Positions 36,079-56,372 of a stretch of DNA of 62,000 nt are shown piece by piece. Below the pieces are notes generated by a model that saw only the letters and a program-made list of their open reading frames with translations, was not told the origin of the DNA and ran no database searches. The stretch comes from Glandiceps talaboti (lineage: Eukaryota; Hemichordata; Enteropneusta; Spengelidae). The stretch lies in contig NC_135555.1 in assembly GCF_964340395.1 (NCBI RefSeq), positions 4,850,501 to 4,912,500 of the forward strand, in the 5' to 3' direction. Within the stretch, counting starts at the first letter, position 1. Every line of letters begins with the position of its first letter. A program made the translations under genes and the position numbers.

Positions 36079-39000
36079 GAAGAAATGAATAGCAGTTGAA
36101 AATTGAAATGTGATATTGCAATGAGGGGGAAATTGTAACGTTAGTAACGTTATACTTCAGCAAATATTTAATATTATGTGGAATTGATGCTGTCCAGCAG
36201 ATATAGACGTCTTCTATATACCTGTCCAGCTGTACTGTGCAGCTACAGACATGGGAATATCCTTGAACGCCATTTTCATTGAAACGTATGTCATTGATGT
36301 GATATGAAACACACAGTAACGTCACCTTGTTCGATTAAATTCTTCGATCACAATATCATTCTTTCAGTTGAAGTATAATAAGTTTCAATTCAACACTACG
36401 ATTCAGAATGATTTAGGTTTAGAATGGAATCAATTAGACAAGTTTGGTTCAGTTGTCAAGGAAACGGTTTATGTGGAAAACAAGTCATGGGTTGAATTAC
36501 TATCACCATTATATTAAAGGAAGCCCAATGGTACACTTGAAGAATGTACTTGCAGACGTCTCTTTCCTGTTCTGTTAACGACGTTACCACGGTGTTGATG
36601 ACAGTGTGTATTTCGTCCCCATTGCTCATCAAATCATTTATGCAGAACGAGAGGGGGAGATAAGGAGATATTGAATGAGACTCTTTTTGTATTTTCAATA
36701 ATCCATCCTCATGCCTAGAGAATACAATATAATGTTTTCCGAAAGTTCCAAGTCTATGCACCTTACTTCTTTCTCAAAAAAAGTTAAGAGTGTTGATGGA
36801 ACCATAGACAGTGTCTATGATGGAACTATTATAACTTCATTCAGATTGGCTTGAAGCCTTTGAAACAAACAACCCTTTAGCGTCTTTGAGCCCTACCTCT
36901 TTCCGAAAAAGATATAATGTACACCATTCGTACAATAATTTACTTAACACGCAAGATTGCATTCTACTGCACTTTGAAAAAGATAACACAAAGGCTAAAT
37001 TGACATCTGATATGTATACTCTTTTAACAGATGACTCGATTTCTCAATGGCTGGTCAAATAAAGGAACATAACTAGCCAACAGTTCGATACATCTTCTCG
37101 AAACCCTATCGAGACTATTCAAAACAGAGTAAATGTGACAAATCATGACAAACCATGTTATGTATACGATATTTGGTAGCTTCTATCTATAAAATAATGG
37201 CTGTTTTCAAGTGTGTATCTGTTTCATAATGGTAAATTATTACATAACGGTTCGAATCTTCGTGTAAAATAGAGGTGCGTGCGTACTTGTGTCATGTTGA
37301 ATCTGCTTTTGAATATACATGTATTGGCATCTTGAACGTATCTTGGAACTATCTTCAATCAATTGAATCAGTTGTATTCATTTATTAAAGCACATTTTAT
37401 CATTTTTTTAATCGTCCACTTCAACATGACATGCAATCTAAAACACGTCCAGATGTTTTTTTTAAATTCATAATTGAGAATGAAACTCCTGCAATGTATG
37501 ACATCGATTGAAATCATACATAGACTTGATACACGTACAATTGCATTGTCTGAGGTATGTCGTACGTACATGCATGTGTCAGCTGTCAGATTACAATATG
37601 CACATCATCACCATTATGCTGGAACGACGTTGTTTCGGTCTGTTTGATGCACACATTTCAACGCTTTTATCGATCTTGTCGAAGATAAATAAAGTTTATT
37701 ACATTGATATTACGTTCGTGTTATTGTTATTGTTATGACGAAATGGTGTTTCTTTTGAGTGTGAAGTTGTTGAATGACTATGATCATTAGCAAACAGTGT
37801 CAAAAGGCAGTGTGCAGAGTGCTGACAACTGATCTATGAGACTATGTATGACTGGCAGGTCTACGTGTATGCTAATAATATATGCCAATTTAACCGTTTG
37901 TCCAGTCGCGAAGGTAAAACAAAACGTCAAACAAAGTAAGACAAATGTTCAGGAAAACCATGGGAAAATACACGCGACAGGAATCTATTGCAAATCGTCA
38001 ACTTCATCCCTCCATGCACGACATCATCGGCGATTGTTTTTGACGAGGGTGATAATGATGCCATTTTTGCAGGGAGGTTCTCTACGATGTGTGAATGTTT
38101 AACACATACGAGGGTCCTTTGAAACAATATAACCATCACTATCAAATATACCGCGACCACTTTTGATAACGGCCGATTTATCAAACCATCAAACAAACAC
38201 CGAACAACTTGTACATTTTCTATAATGTTTGCACACTCTCTTTTCTTTTTGTAGAGATACGCCGATACCGACATTGCTATCGGTGTTTCATATAAAGTAG
38301 ACCTAAACCTAATTTTACCTCAACTGTTGAGAAAAAAGAATGATAGTTTAATTTTGAAACAGCCTTGAAGCAAAATGAGTAAAATGGTTGTACTTTTTTA
38401 TTGTTGAAGAGAAAATTGCTGCAATGCTTAGGCTAAGGCGCAACCCGACATAATTCATGGCTATATATTGTAGTACCTTTCATCATCATCACGTTAGTAT
38501 CTCTGCGTAAGTCACACATCTTTCTCGTGCACATCGATATATCGTTATGAATTTATGAAATATAAGTTAATAAATGATTTTGAAAGGGAAAAAATTGAAA
38601 TGGAGATGGCCAGATCAAATCAGCATTAATTGTCTATAACGTGTGAGTGTCGGATTTCTTACCAAAAGGTATCTTGCAGAGACACTTCATTAATTTGTTA
38701 CTTAGTTTATCACAATACAATGTACCATTGTTTTAGCGTGTGAACTTCTCGGGTTAATTTGATGGTATAGTGACGGACGTGAACAACAAGTTGCGTGCGG
38801 TAACACACCATGCATGCCACTATTGGCACCTGTGCGTGTCGGTATAACTTTTGAAATGAATGCATCTTTATTATTATAGTTCAAATGATTTGATTGACGG
38901 CAGTTGTAAACAAACAATAAGCGTCACCCATTCTTTGCATAATGGATTGCTACGATGGGCCCGCGATCATGCCCGATCAATGCCCACATGAGTCGTGACA

Positions 39001-39300
39001 TCGCGGGAATTTTAATATATTTGTGAAGTAAATAAGATATTTTTAGTTGGGAATGAAAGTTCTTGTGTATATTTTGGGAAAGGATCAGGAATATCGAGAT
39101 GTCTGTTACTCCTCTTTGACGTTCATGACTTTGCTATAAAAAGTTCAAAGTCCAAAATAGTTGAGGCAATTCGTCCCTGTGTACCTTAAAAGTGCAGGGG
39201 TGCAGTAGGACTAGGCCGAGTCTGGATGGACCTTAGCTTGTCCTCTGTATCTGCTTGTTCAGAATATCATTTCTATGATAAAATTAACATACGACACAGT
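36079..39300. other. Intergenic
   Basis: No supported gene. A 101-codon minus-strand open frame (36456-36761) lacks an ATG start and any recognised domain. Confidence 0.5.
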
Positions 39301-39451
39301 GGGCCGAGTTGGTATCACTGAATGGGCCGAGTCGGCAGTCACGTGGGCCGAGTTGGCAATCACCTGGCCCGAGTTGGTAATCACCTGGGCCTAGTTAGTA
39401 ATCACCTGGGCCGAGTTGGTAATGGGCCGAGTTGGCAATGGGCCAAGTTGG
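39301..39451. repeat. ~22-bp GGGCCGAGTTGG tandem repeat
   Basis: About eight units of GGGCCGAGTTGG(T/C)A, most spaced by ATCACCT. The last units lose the spacer. A single relative (AGGCCGAGTCTGG) lies at about 39212. Confidence 0.9.
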
Positions 39452-39730
39452 ACCTACCCCTTCAGCTATTGAATTGTATTCAACTCTAAAAACCAATATA
39501 ACGAACTAAACTACATCTGTATCGTATGCGTTAAACCTAAATGCCACAAACCTGTACTATAAATACCAATAAATATATTTTAATATATTATACAATGAAT
39601 GACTAACTTAAGATGATCTCAGTGTTGTCAAAGTTAATGGCTTGCTCCGAGATCAAAATTGATAAATTGTAACAAGATCGCACAGTTATCAGCCTGTGCA
39701 ATATGACGGGTAAGCGTACATTGAAGCGTG

Positions 39731-39818
39731 TCGGTTCCCCTCAGGCCATTCTTTGTTGGACACACTGTAGCTTGTCGCTTCCCCTCGGGGTATTCTTTGT
39801 TGGACACACGGAGTTATC
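39731..39818. repeat. 44-bp tandem duplication
   Basis: TCGGTTCCCCTC...ATTCTTTGTTGGACACAC recurs as TCGCTTCCCCTC...ATTCTTTGTTGGACACAC, starting at 39731 and 39775. Confidence 0.88.
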
Positions 39819-40090
39819 TTAGCTACAGAATGTTAATACAAAACCTTTCATATTTTCTTTTCTTAATTTTTGGAAAATGACGTCGGGAAGTAAAACTGAG
39901 TTAATTTAAAAGCTAAGATGTATAATAAGAAGAAAAGCAATAACGCGTGTTAAGTCTAAGGCAATTAATACTTAGCGTAGTTCATCCGATCCATCGAATG
40001 TGTTGATAATATCATGGATATCACTATCTTGGCCGATGTTTTGTAGATGTAGAACCATGTGACATGCTTGTATCATATAGTAAACATGAC

Positions 40091-40268
<178 letters not shown>

Positions 40269-40270
<2 letters not shown>

Positions 40271-40906
40271 GTAATTGTGTAACTGTGTGGTTTGTATCTG
40301 GTTTGTTTTCGAATGCTTTACATTTAAAAAAAGGTCAACGAATTCATAGTACATATTGATACCTTCCCTTAGAAATATGAAAAAACATTGATCTTCTGAA
40401 ATGTATGTACTTCTAAATAATTTTTGTATTCTTGAGGAGTCAATGTGCCATGTTACTCGTGGCCGATTGTAAATGTTGTCCCTACTTTTTCACAGATGAT
40501 ATGCGCTGGGTTGGGCGGAGTATACTTAAATCTATGTAAGGAATTTCAATAAATATGGGAAGACAGAGGATGAAATCATTCCCCATTGGTGCATCATGCA
40601 AATTTGTTTGACATTTTGTATGCTTGGGGGACTTCACACCACTATATATTCATAATATCGATATCGTACTGCCGACACGTGATTGTCATTTTACAATTTG
40701 GACAATGTGTCCACCTCCTGACAGGGGTTACTTGTATCTGTCAATCACTTCGGCCACTGGTTTATACGCTTCAGTTACAAGGCCGTTTGAATTATTTCCA
40801 TCTTCGTTGTTTCTGAAGAGAGATCACTTCTAGTACAGAACGACTTATTCATAGCTGGACGAATTTTCAGCAGTGTAGGGTGATTAATAAGAAGAGAAAC
40901 AGAGAC
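40269..40906 (+). promoter_or_regulatory. Presumed upstream/promoter region of the GPCR gene
   Basis: Contains an octamer-like ATGCAAAT at about 40597, a TATATATTCA at about 40643, and CCATTGG nearby. These could form a core promoter with a 5'UTR of about 230 nt, but such motifs are expected by chance in AT-rich DNA. A CAG just before 40871 could instead be a splice acceptor to a distant 5' exon. Confidence 0.3.
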
Positions 40907-42406
40907 ATGGCGATGGGTGACAACACAACAAATGGTACGATGGCTTCAATTGTATCTACAGCTTTATCCACAGTAGCCCAAGATGTTACAGGTAACGTTT
41001 CTGTCTCTCTGAGTTCAGGACAATTGGTGGGCAATGATACATCTACTGTTTACGATAACACTACAGATTTATCAAACAATTATGACGATGTGTACCTGGG
41101 CGGCGATGACATGGAGACGTACTTTTATAAGTTCGATCAAACCGTAATCCTAACGATCGTCATGCCTATTCTACTTGGTATAGGGAGTGTAAGCAACATT
41201 GCATTCCTCATCGTAGTTGCCGTCAACAAACACATGCACACGACTACGAACATTTACCTGGTTAATTTGGCGATTGCTGACTTGACGTTCCTGAGCATAG
41301 TCGTTTCAGATAAACTGGTCCGGTACTACTCTTCACCTTTCCCGTCAGACTACAGCTCTTGGGGTCCGTACGGCTGTCGACTAATTACCGGTCTTATCTT
41401 CATCCCTCACTATGTCTCCGAACTGACTATTACGATGTTCACGTTCGAGCGCTTCTACGCAATTTGCAAACCATTGAAACGTCGTCATATCAGCGACAAA
41501 GGCAAGTCTTTGGGTATAGTCGTCGGTATTTGGATAACATCCGCTATCTTAGCTACACCATGCATTTCTTTCATTGATGGCAAGGTTTTCAAACTGATTT
41601 GGTCCAAGTCGGTAAACTCAGCCGATCTGCCTCACTCTATCATGAAATGCGGCCCACCTCCAATAACGTTTTCCGGTGGTGTTACTCTGCAGTGTTACGC
41701 TCTTCAGACCATTCCCTTCTTCTTCAGCGCCATCGTAATCTTGGCTTTAAACGTTCGCATTATTCGCACGCTGAACAAAAGCGGTAGAAATTTAGGATCC
41801 GCCCAAGATTCCAAAACCGTTCAAGGTCGGAAACAAATTGTCCGCATGTTAGTAGTGACGTCTGTTATTTTCTACATCTGCGTTTTACCATATTACATCG
41901 ATGACATTTTGGCTGTCTTTAAGTATTTCGGATATCATCACGGAATCATCTTACCAAGCATATTTTTACAAGTTGGTCGTTTCATGGCCTATACCAATTC
42001 TGCTATCAATCCCATCGTGTACAACGCCACCAGCGAAAAATATCGCCGAGCCTTCAAGAGGACATTTACATGCGCTGTTGGTAAAAAATTAAACATAGAA
42101 GATATGATGGTGAGCACTGTAACTAAAGATGAACCAAAACGGCAGCAAGGTAGAGCAAGAGATATTGAAGATTTCGTGTATGAGAACGAGGTTGATTTAG
42201 AAGAGACGGTTTTCGAAGACGGAGTGGTTGGCAAGGAAGAAGCAAAACAACCGGTAAGAAAACGAGACTGCGCAAACGTCGCGAACAACGACTCCGGGCT
42301 CAGAAATCCGGCTGGCACAGGTTGTGAGGAAAAACAAACCTGTAGTCTGAACGTTTTCTGCTGTACAACACATTTCATTTGCTCGTGTTCCCAACAACAG
42401 AAGTAA
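40907..42406 (+). CDS. Rhodopsin-class (class A) GPCR, probable peptide receptor, intronless
   Basis: A 499-residue single-exon receptor. The start is the ATG at 40907 (GACATGGCG); a second ATG is two codons on. The N-terminus (1-75) has five N-glycosylation sequons (N6, N9, N30, N43, N51) and an acidic stretch before TM1. Seven hydrophobic segments lie at about 78-103, 114-135, 157-180, 201-221, 264-288, 312-335 and 350-372. Class A marks: GSVSN (N97) in TM1, LAIAD (D125) in TM2, Cys157 at the top of TM3 with Cys248 or Cys263 in loop 2, ERF for DRY at 181-183, CVLPYY in place of CWxP in TM6, and NPIVY at 368-372, then helix 8 and Cys389. The tail (373-499) is long and ends with six Cys in the last 27 residues. 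The TM3 end ERFYAICKPL recalls TRH, neuromedin and related peptide receptors. The ligand cannot be named. Confidence 0.93.
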   Translation: MAMGDNTTNGTMASIVSTALSTVAQDVTGNVSVSLSSGQLVGNDTSTVYDNTTDLSNNYDDVYLGGDDMETYFYKFDQTVILTIVMPILLGIGSVSNIAFLIVVAVNKHMHTTTNIYLVNLAIADLTFLSIVVSDKLVRYYSSPFPSDYSSWGPYGCRLITGLIFIPHYVSELTITMFTFERFYAICKPLKRRHISDKGKSLGIVVGIWITSAILATPCISFIDGKVFKLIWSKSVNSADLPHSIMKCGPPPITFSGGVTLQCYALQTIPFFFSAIVILALNVRIIRTLNKSGRNLGSAQDSKTVQGRKQIVRMLVVTSVIFYICVLPYYIDDILAVFKYFGYHHGIILPSIFLQVGRFMAYTNSAINPIVYNATSEKYRRAFKRTFTCAVGKKLNIEDMMVSTVTKDEPKRQQGRARDIEDFVYENEVDLEETVFEDGVVGKEEAKQPVRKRDCANVANNDSGLRNPAGTGCEEKQTCSLNVFCCTTHFICSCSQQQK

Positions 42407-42449
42407 ATGCAATATAAATCAAGTTCAGGTTGATCATCTTCAACATCAA

Positions 42450-42455
42450 AATAAA
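42450..42455 (+). promoter_or_regulatory. AATAAA polyadenylation signal (GPCR)
   Basis: AATAAA lies 44 nt after the GPCR stop codon. Confidence 0.5.
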
Positions 42456-44871
42456 TTATTTTCGTTGCCTTCACTTCTCATGAACGTCTCAAAATACAAA
42501 ACTGATTCCGGTCACCTCTTTTTAGAAGAAAGTTACAGTTGTTCGATTATTCTTCATTACATAATGTTACGTTACAGAATCAGGGAAATAATCGATACAT
42601 TTAGTTGGAAACTTTGGTCTTTACAAGCAGTACAATTATGAACATTGAGAGGATTGGTTCTTTTTTGGCGCCAATGACCAGAAACATAGTTTGCAGTTTG
42701 GCGCGTTATGAATTATTACTGGGTGTGACTGGGTATTTTTCCTCAGATTACTACTAGAGGTTTATTAACATATGTTTAAGGGATGTGATATAAAATGTGG
42801 GTTTTTTTTCCATTGGGGTAACATCAGTATCTATGATAATAATCTTTAAGCCTGCCCCTGCTTACTGCAGATGCTCAACAATTAAAAATTACCTGATTGA
42901 CAAAACAAAAATTATGTCATTTGAACCATTTACACATTTTCCTATGACTGTATTGTAAATACTGAGATGCTTGATTGCAATTAGTCATTGGAGATATAAA
43001 AAAACGGACATTACCAAGAAACACCAAAAGTTAAACAGGTAACATATCCCGGTACCGTCTTTATAACATGTGTCTTTACAAACCACATGGACAACATGGA
43101 CTACACCGTCGTTCATATCTGACTACACCTGTCTGCGACAACGGTAGAACATTCTCCCTGAGCGAAAATATACACATGCTTGCGAAAACGTGAATCAGCT
43201 GATTTCTAGTTTCCGTATTCCAAACTTACTGACTGTAAAGAACGGACTATGATGAACTATTGTACTAACTGGCTATCAAAGGCAAGGTTGCAATTTTTTA
43301 TTTATATTTCAGCAATTTTGCTTATGTAATAAGTTAAACGAATAACTTACATGTTTGCATTAGTTTTAATACGTTTGTTCTAGTCGTACAATTTTTGAAA
43401 TTTGGATTCAGTTTAGTGTTTAAAGGCTATTTATAAACCGTCTTCATTTGTGTTTATTTATAACAAAACGAAAGACGTGCCTTACACCATGAGCACAGAG
43501 TAGAAAACTCCGTATATTTGGTTCACTGGAATAGAAGACATTGCGATTACCCTATGTGTGCTATAAGTTAAGTTCATACAATGTTCCAACGAAATTGTTG
43601 ATATTAATGCTTAAACAAAATTTATGCATATTTAATTTGGATTCATCCACGAACGTCTATTTTATCTATAGTGGTCTAAAGATTCAGTAGAAGCTGTTCC
43701 AACAAAACCATTTGACCAAACGATGTGCTCTGTAGTAAGCATAATCGTATAATTGTAGACTGATAATAAAGCTTTAATTATTTTTTATATTTCTGTTATT
43801 TTATTTATAATCGATCAAAACTAAGGCCAAATAAAAAAATGTGTATTTCCAATAACCCATCGACCCTAGTGTAAGCCGCCGACCCTGAGCAGAAGCAGTT
43901 TTTTTTACATTCAGAAAGGTAAAATGGTGATAATTTACTTCTGTTTCCAAGCCAATTTTCTCGCTAAAGTATCAATGGTCAATTATTTTTAATATCCCAA
44001 TTCCAGAGAAACCAGGATATTCATATTGCACATTGTGTTCATCTACTTCACACATAATTGTCTTCATTTAGTTCGTTTACACCCAATCAAACTACCACAG
44101 TATTGTGACCAATGAGAATATTGTCACAGAGTTGAAGCAATTTCTCATTATCAATAGCAACAACGAAAGCAAAAAAAAACTACCTACCCTATTTTCTGAA
44201 GTCATGTTATCGGAAACATTCTTTTTTATTTTGCCAAAGCTTTGATATTGTTAAAACAATGTTCTTGTAGTTTTATTTGACTCATATTTATTAACAAATG
44301 TACAATATTTAGTGGTTTTTGAATTCTACAGTCGATCACTACGTATACTTTAACATGCTAATTTCTAACGCTTGTAATTATTTATTACTTGAAAGAATTA
44401 TTTTTAGAGCACTCGTCTACTTTCATATTTATGAATTCTTTATCTGTTATCACAATGATTATTTTATTACCATAAAGCAGATTGGTTATACATAAATCAC
44501 ATACTTTCTAACCCAGAGTATGTTGATGCTTTGACAATGATTGGTGAGACATCTTCTTGTCGCAATGTTATTGAGATGAACTGTCACAATGAGAGTTTTA
44601 TATCACTTCACTCTTTGTGAATTACGTTTATTTATCTGAAGTCACTTTTATTTGTAGCATAGCTGAATTCAAGTTTAACTGTATTTCTATGAATTGTGAC
44701 AGCGGAAACTGACTTTTCAGTTAGTAACGACGATAGACACAAAATAAGACTATTATTGCGATATATTTTGATGAGATAAGTTCTTGAATGAACGTGGGAA
44801 TAATTGAACCCATAGTAGGGTGTCATTTCTGATGACTTCCATGAACTTCCAGTTTTCTAGACTTACAATTT

Positions 44872-44999
44872 ACTGAACTCAAACTTGGTATCAAGATATA
44901 ACTTACAAACGATACAATGACGTAATTTATTATACGTAGCAAAAAATGTATAGAAGCTCTATGCCACCAACAGTTCTAACAATGTCAGAAAATAAATTG
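44872..44999. repeat. Dispersed repeat, copy 2
   Basis: Partner of 30495-30632, with the same ordered blocks and diverged spacers. Confidence 0.75.
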
Positions 45000-46385
45000 C
45001 AATGTCCTAAAAGGCACACATCGACATTAACATTATACTAGAATAGTCGAAGGTTTTTTGTAAGGCTTTTCGCTTGAGTAAAACCTTATAAACTCAACTT
45101 GTGACACTTTAAGAAGGTAATTTGATACCAGTGTCTAACAAAGGCACTTATGTAATATATAATAGTAGTACCACATCGAACAACAATTTGTGTCTATCTT
45201 AGAATGCCGAAAGTTCAGTTTCCGCAGTTATATTGCTACTTTTTATGAATAAATATAAATATGTGTTATACCTATTCATTGCATCCCAGTGCATTTCATT
45301 CATTCATACAGTATGCCTCATACATTCCAAACGTAGAAATGAACTTGAGATATTTTGTACCTAGAAAGCTCTAAAGCTAAGAAAAAACCAATATGGTATC
45401 GATTTAATGGCTTCTATTGTCTTAACCTAAGCACTTTAACAAAACCAATTTACAAGTTTGGAAACAAAGCAAGAAATTCCAATTAGATACAATGAAACAT
45501 GAATAACAAAAGAAAGCAACTGGATGAAACAATGGAGAAAAGTATTTTTTAGCGATAACAATGAGTGTGAAATTGGTCTCAGGTTGTATTTGTATAGCCT
45601 TTGTTAATGTAAAATCAATTTCAATCTGACTCAAGGCAAAAGAAACTATTACATACAATATCAGAATGAGCAGCAGATTGTCTACTGACGTCAAGTGGCG
45701 GGTTGATATCATACAAACTTATTACAATTTCAAAGGAGTAGAATTTATATGCATTGCTAGTCGGCAACACCTGTCATAAGAATATTTTAATAGTAAAGTA
45801 TTTTGGATATATTTCTTAAGAATAACATTAATAGTAACAAGCGTCGGTACGCGGAGATGATAATCTGAATATCACGTCATTCTATGCAAATATCAAGAAC
45901 TTCAATCCAATCAAATATCTCAAATGACTAGTGACGTGAAACTTGGCATTTAAATAAGAATTGCAGTACGATTTTAAAATGCTTTACATATTGAGAAACG
46001 CCTCTTTTGTGGGCTATATTTGTTGTAACCTGGAGTGTTTTAAAAAAAGGAAGGATAGAACTATCTACTCGAACTCGGTCTCTTCGATCTTTGGAGAATC
46101 TGGGGCTAGATTATCTAGGCTGGACGATCTATCTGATCGATCCAGCTGGACGATCCATGTTTCTGGTCATCTCCATACCTCCTCTTGATTGGTGGGCCAG
46201 ACGCTATGTCTTCAAGTTATATTCTGTTGTGTCCCTGTACAGTGATTCCGTGTGTACCCCTCGATGAGTAATTCCCTACTAAAAGTTATGGATAGTTGTT
46301 ATTGACCTTGAAAAGATATTCAAAGATTGTCAATAACATACTGTCGTTTTAACAGTAATCTGTGCCCCACTCGGTTTAATAATAT

Positions 46386-46460
46386 CACAATTGTGTTTCA
46401 AATCTTGCAAGGACTTTAGCTTGGTCGAGAAACAAACAACAGGGGAGGCTCGAACCAGCA
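46386..46460 (-). mobile_element. Degraded SINE fragment
   Basis: TTTCAAATCTTGC, AAGGACTTTAGC, GAGAAACAAACAACAGG and GGCTCGAACC match the 3032-3105 part of the full SINE with deletions. The B-box region is partly kept. Confidence 0.65.
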
Positions 46461-47808
46461 GTTATACCCCTTTCCGACTCTTCCCCATTGGTTCAACTGT
46501 GCTCTCAATTTCATTTAGCGGACATTTTTTCAGTTAACGGGACACTTTTTACACAAGACAGTGTCTGCATACCGTTAATCCCTGAAAGGAACTCTCCTCT
46601 AACACTTTAAACCAATGAATGATCTTGTCATCTTGTCATTTCTATAGAACTGTTCCCAACTTGTCAACTGTTACAATGCAACCAAAATGTGCTACCCTAC
46701 CTAACACCGTGTTCTGCCGCACCTAATTCTACACCTGTCATACTGTAAAGTGTGTGTAAAAAATCGCCCTTACCTCTAGTTCTGTACGTATCTATCCAAA
46801 GACATGCATTGCTCTATAACCACTTCACTACAAAGTGACTTGAGCAGAAAGTGGGTTTCCATTGAGAATTTGTTCATTGACATGACAACGCGTATGTGCA
46901 CCATGGTTAGCAACAGAGCTATGGGTGGGTAAAAACGGAAATACTGTTCGAATTGGAACTGTAACTTTGCTACATTACGAGTCTTTGCCAGGTTATTGTT
47001 AATGGATTTCACACTGAACTTTAATTGGGGAAAACATCGGATTATTTGGTCGAGATATACTGGATGGGATTTCTATAGTGAATTTTGTAATTACCACGAT
47101 AATGGGTAAGAGGTTATGTAACAGAGCTGGAGATAACAAGGTTGACTCTCTGGTGAAAAACCTAAAAACTCGTCGAATTCGAAGTATAACCTCGGCCATT
47201 GTAACTGAAAATAATCGGACACTCTCATGGGTAAAGCTCCATTATTTTGTCCGGGCCTCTGACTTCACCTATAACTATCAGTTGGCAGATTTCAAGTTGA
47301 CAACTATAACCAATCGACCATCACGATTGCAAACATTGAGGAAGAGGCGCCTCGTAACTACAACGACTCTGTGCAATACCTTACATGGTAACAGGGATAC
47401 GGAACCCGTACACACCTAGGTAGACCAATACAAACCCTTGCCGACTAATGACAAGGAAGAACTTTCCTTGTCTGTGGATTAAACAATGCTTTCTTTCTTC
47501 ATCGGAAGAAAGTGTAACAAAGAATATGTAGAATCTTGTAACAGGTTCCTCCGTTCTTGGTGAAGTTGGCGAGAATCAATTCAAGGAAGGGTTTTCACTT
47601 AGGCGACTCCATGCTCTTTGGTTTTGTGTGTAGTTCAATAGTTACCATTTACACGAATTATCTGTAAAGTGGTATGACCGAAATCTGTTTCCGATAAATC
47701 ATATGATATGATTTGATATGCTATTTGTGGTTTTCGGGAGTTATTTCAGTGATGCAAACAATGTAAATATTTTTTTAGAAGTAGTAAAATACACCCTCTC
47801 TCTCTTTC

Positions 47809-54987
<7,179 letters not shown>

Positions 54988-55259
54988 GTGGGGGTGGGGG
55001 TGGAGGTGCAGTGGGAGGTTATCTTTACAAAGTGTTCATAACAGTATAATCGTAGATTGGAAGTATTTTCGTATTATGGATGGAATATTTGAATGGTCAT
55101 CTTTCAAAGTATGAAGAGTTTGTACTTATTTTTTCTCCACAGTACTTATCATTTCACTAGGGTTAATTAATGACACTTTAACATATTCAAATGTAAAGGA
55201 GAATCACAGGGTCTTTGTAATTTCACTGCATGGATACTGGTATATTTGTTCAAGGGAAC

Positions 55260-55265
55260 AATAAA
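55260..55265 (+). promoter_or_regulatory. AATAAA polyadenylation signal (fucosidase)
   Basis: First AATAAA after the stop, about 270 nt downstream. Confidence 0.5.
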
Positions 55266-55568
55266 TATTTCCGTACTCCTCTTGCTAAAAAATTCACACT
55301 ATATCATGATGGAATTTCTTTATCATTCGATGGATGCATCCTGGTGTGATGTTGACTAATGGATATTAAAGCAGGGGGGGGGGGTCGTGCGCTGCGCATC
55401 TTCCGGAGCGCGAGCGCATGTTTTGGCATGTTTACAAACAAGAGTTTGATATTGAAAAATAAAAATTGTTTTTGAAGCATCGTGTGTAATCGTAAGGTTT
55501 ATGTTGATTATGTTGACTTGTACCGATTTGCATATGTTTCTGTCTCTTGTTGCTCAGTAAACATTCAG

Positions 55569-55600
<32 letters not shown>

Positions 55601-56372
55601 CGGGGGGGGGGTGAATGTTCAATAAAAAGTCTAATACGACGATGACAGTAACAGGTCGGTGGGTAAATGCATCTGTCACCGGTAGAGCTTGATAGTGGCA
55701 GTTTACTCCCTATATTCAAAAGCTTATGTGAAAAAGGAAAAGACGCAATCATGAAGAGATGTACAATAAGCTAAATCTGAAAACGGTAGACAAATTGGTT
55801 ATAGTAGCAAAACGACGTACAGAGTGTGGAATTAAAGTGATAAAAAGAGATATTCATACTCTTGCATGCAAAAGCAAACATGGTACGTGGTAAACATGAC
55901 GATTTCAACGGTGACGTTTTATGCTAACCCGTGGTAGTCGGCTTTCTCTTAGCTTAACACAGTCTATATTGTCTAACTCATTAAAAAGGAATGGTTTCGA
56001 CTGTCAATGCAAGTTTCCAAATGTAGAATGAATAACAGGCGGAGGACGGGTCAAGGGTTATACTTGCAAATATTGGCTTGACCTGTTATAAGAATCCCTT
56101 AACCAACACAAATTCGGAATCCGTAGACAGCAGACGATTTATCATGATGCAATCACTCCGGTATATTCGGCCTAGCTTCTATACCGTCGGCGTGGTCAGA
56201 GTACGGTAGCGATCGCTCATAGCCGCAGGACTGTCAACGATATATGACCTTTGTTCGTCAACAATGCACGTGAGAAGAGTCACATGATTCAGGTATGTCA
56301 CTGAACTGTATGTAGGTTTTACAAGTCATCATTTCTTTGAGAAGCCAGGTTGTTGAAGAAAGTGTCGGCACC
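55266..56372 (+). promoter_or_regulatory. Spacer and cathepsin Z upstream region
   Basis: Contains a (GT)n at about 55570-55599 followed by a G run, and a G run at about 55375-55385. CACGTG (56267-56272) and GTCACATGA (56279-56287) lie about 100 bp before the ATG. They resemble the E-boxes of CLEAR elements that TFEB-type factors use at lysosomal genes. This is inference only. Confidence 0.35.

Larger units (their letters stand above)
42456..47808. other. Intergenic between the GPCR and the fucosidase
   Basis: AT-rich. Contains the dispersed repeat copy 2 and a SINE remnant. A 113-codon plus frame (47078-47419) has no recognised domain, and no splice context was found. Confidence 0.55.

Noticed and set aside
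36456-36761. 101-codon minus-strand frame
   Set aside because: It opens with GTG rather than ATG, has no recognised domain and no supporting splice partners.
40880-40906. GTG start at 40880 for the GPCR
   Set aside because: Nuclear genes rarely start at GTG. The ATG at 40907 is in frame and in good context.
41989-42474. 161-codon minus-strand frame under the GPCR
   Set aside because: Shadow of the well-supported receptor frame on the other strand.
47078-47419. 113-codon plus-strand frame
   Set aside because: Composition rich in T/R/N, no recognised motif, isolated in intergenic DNA.
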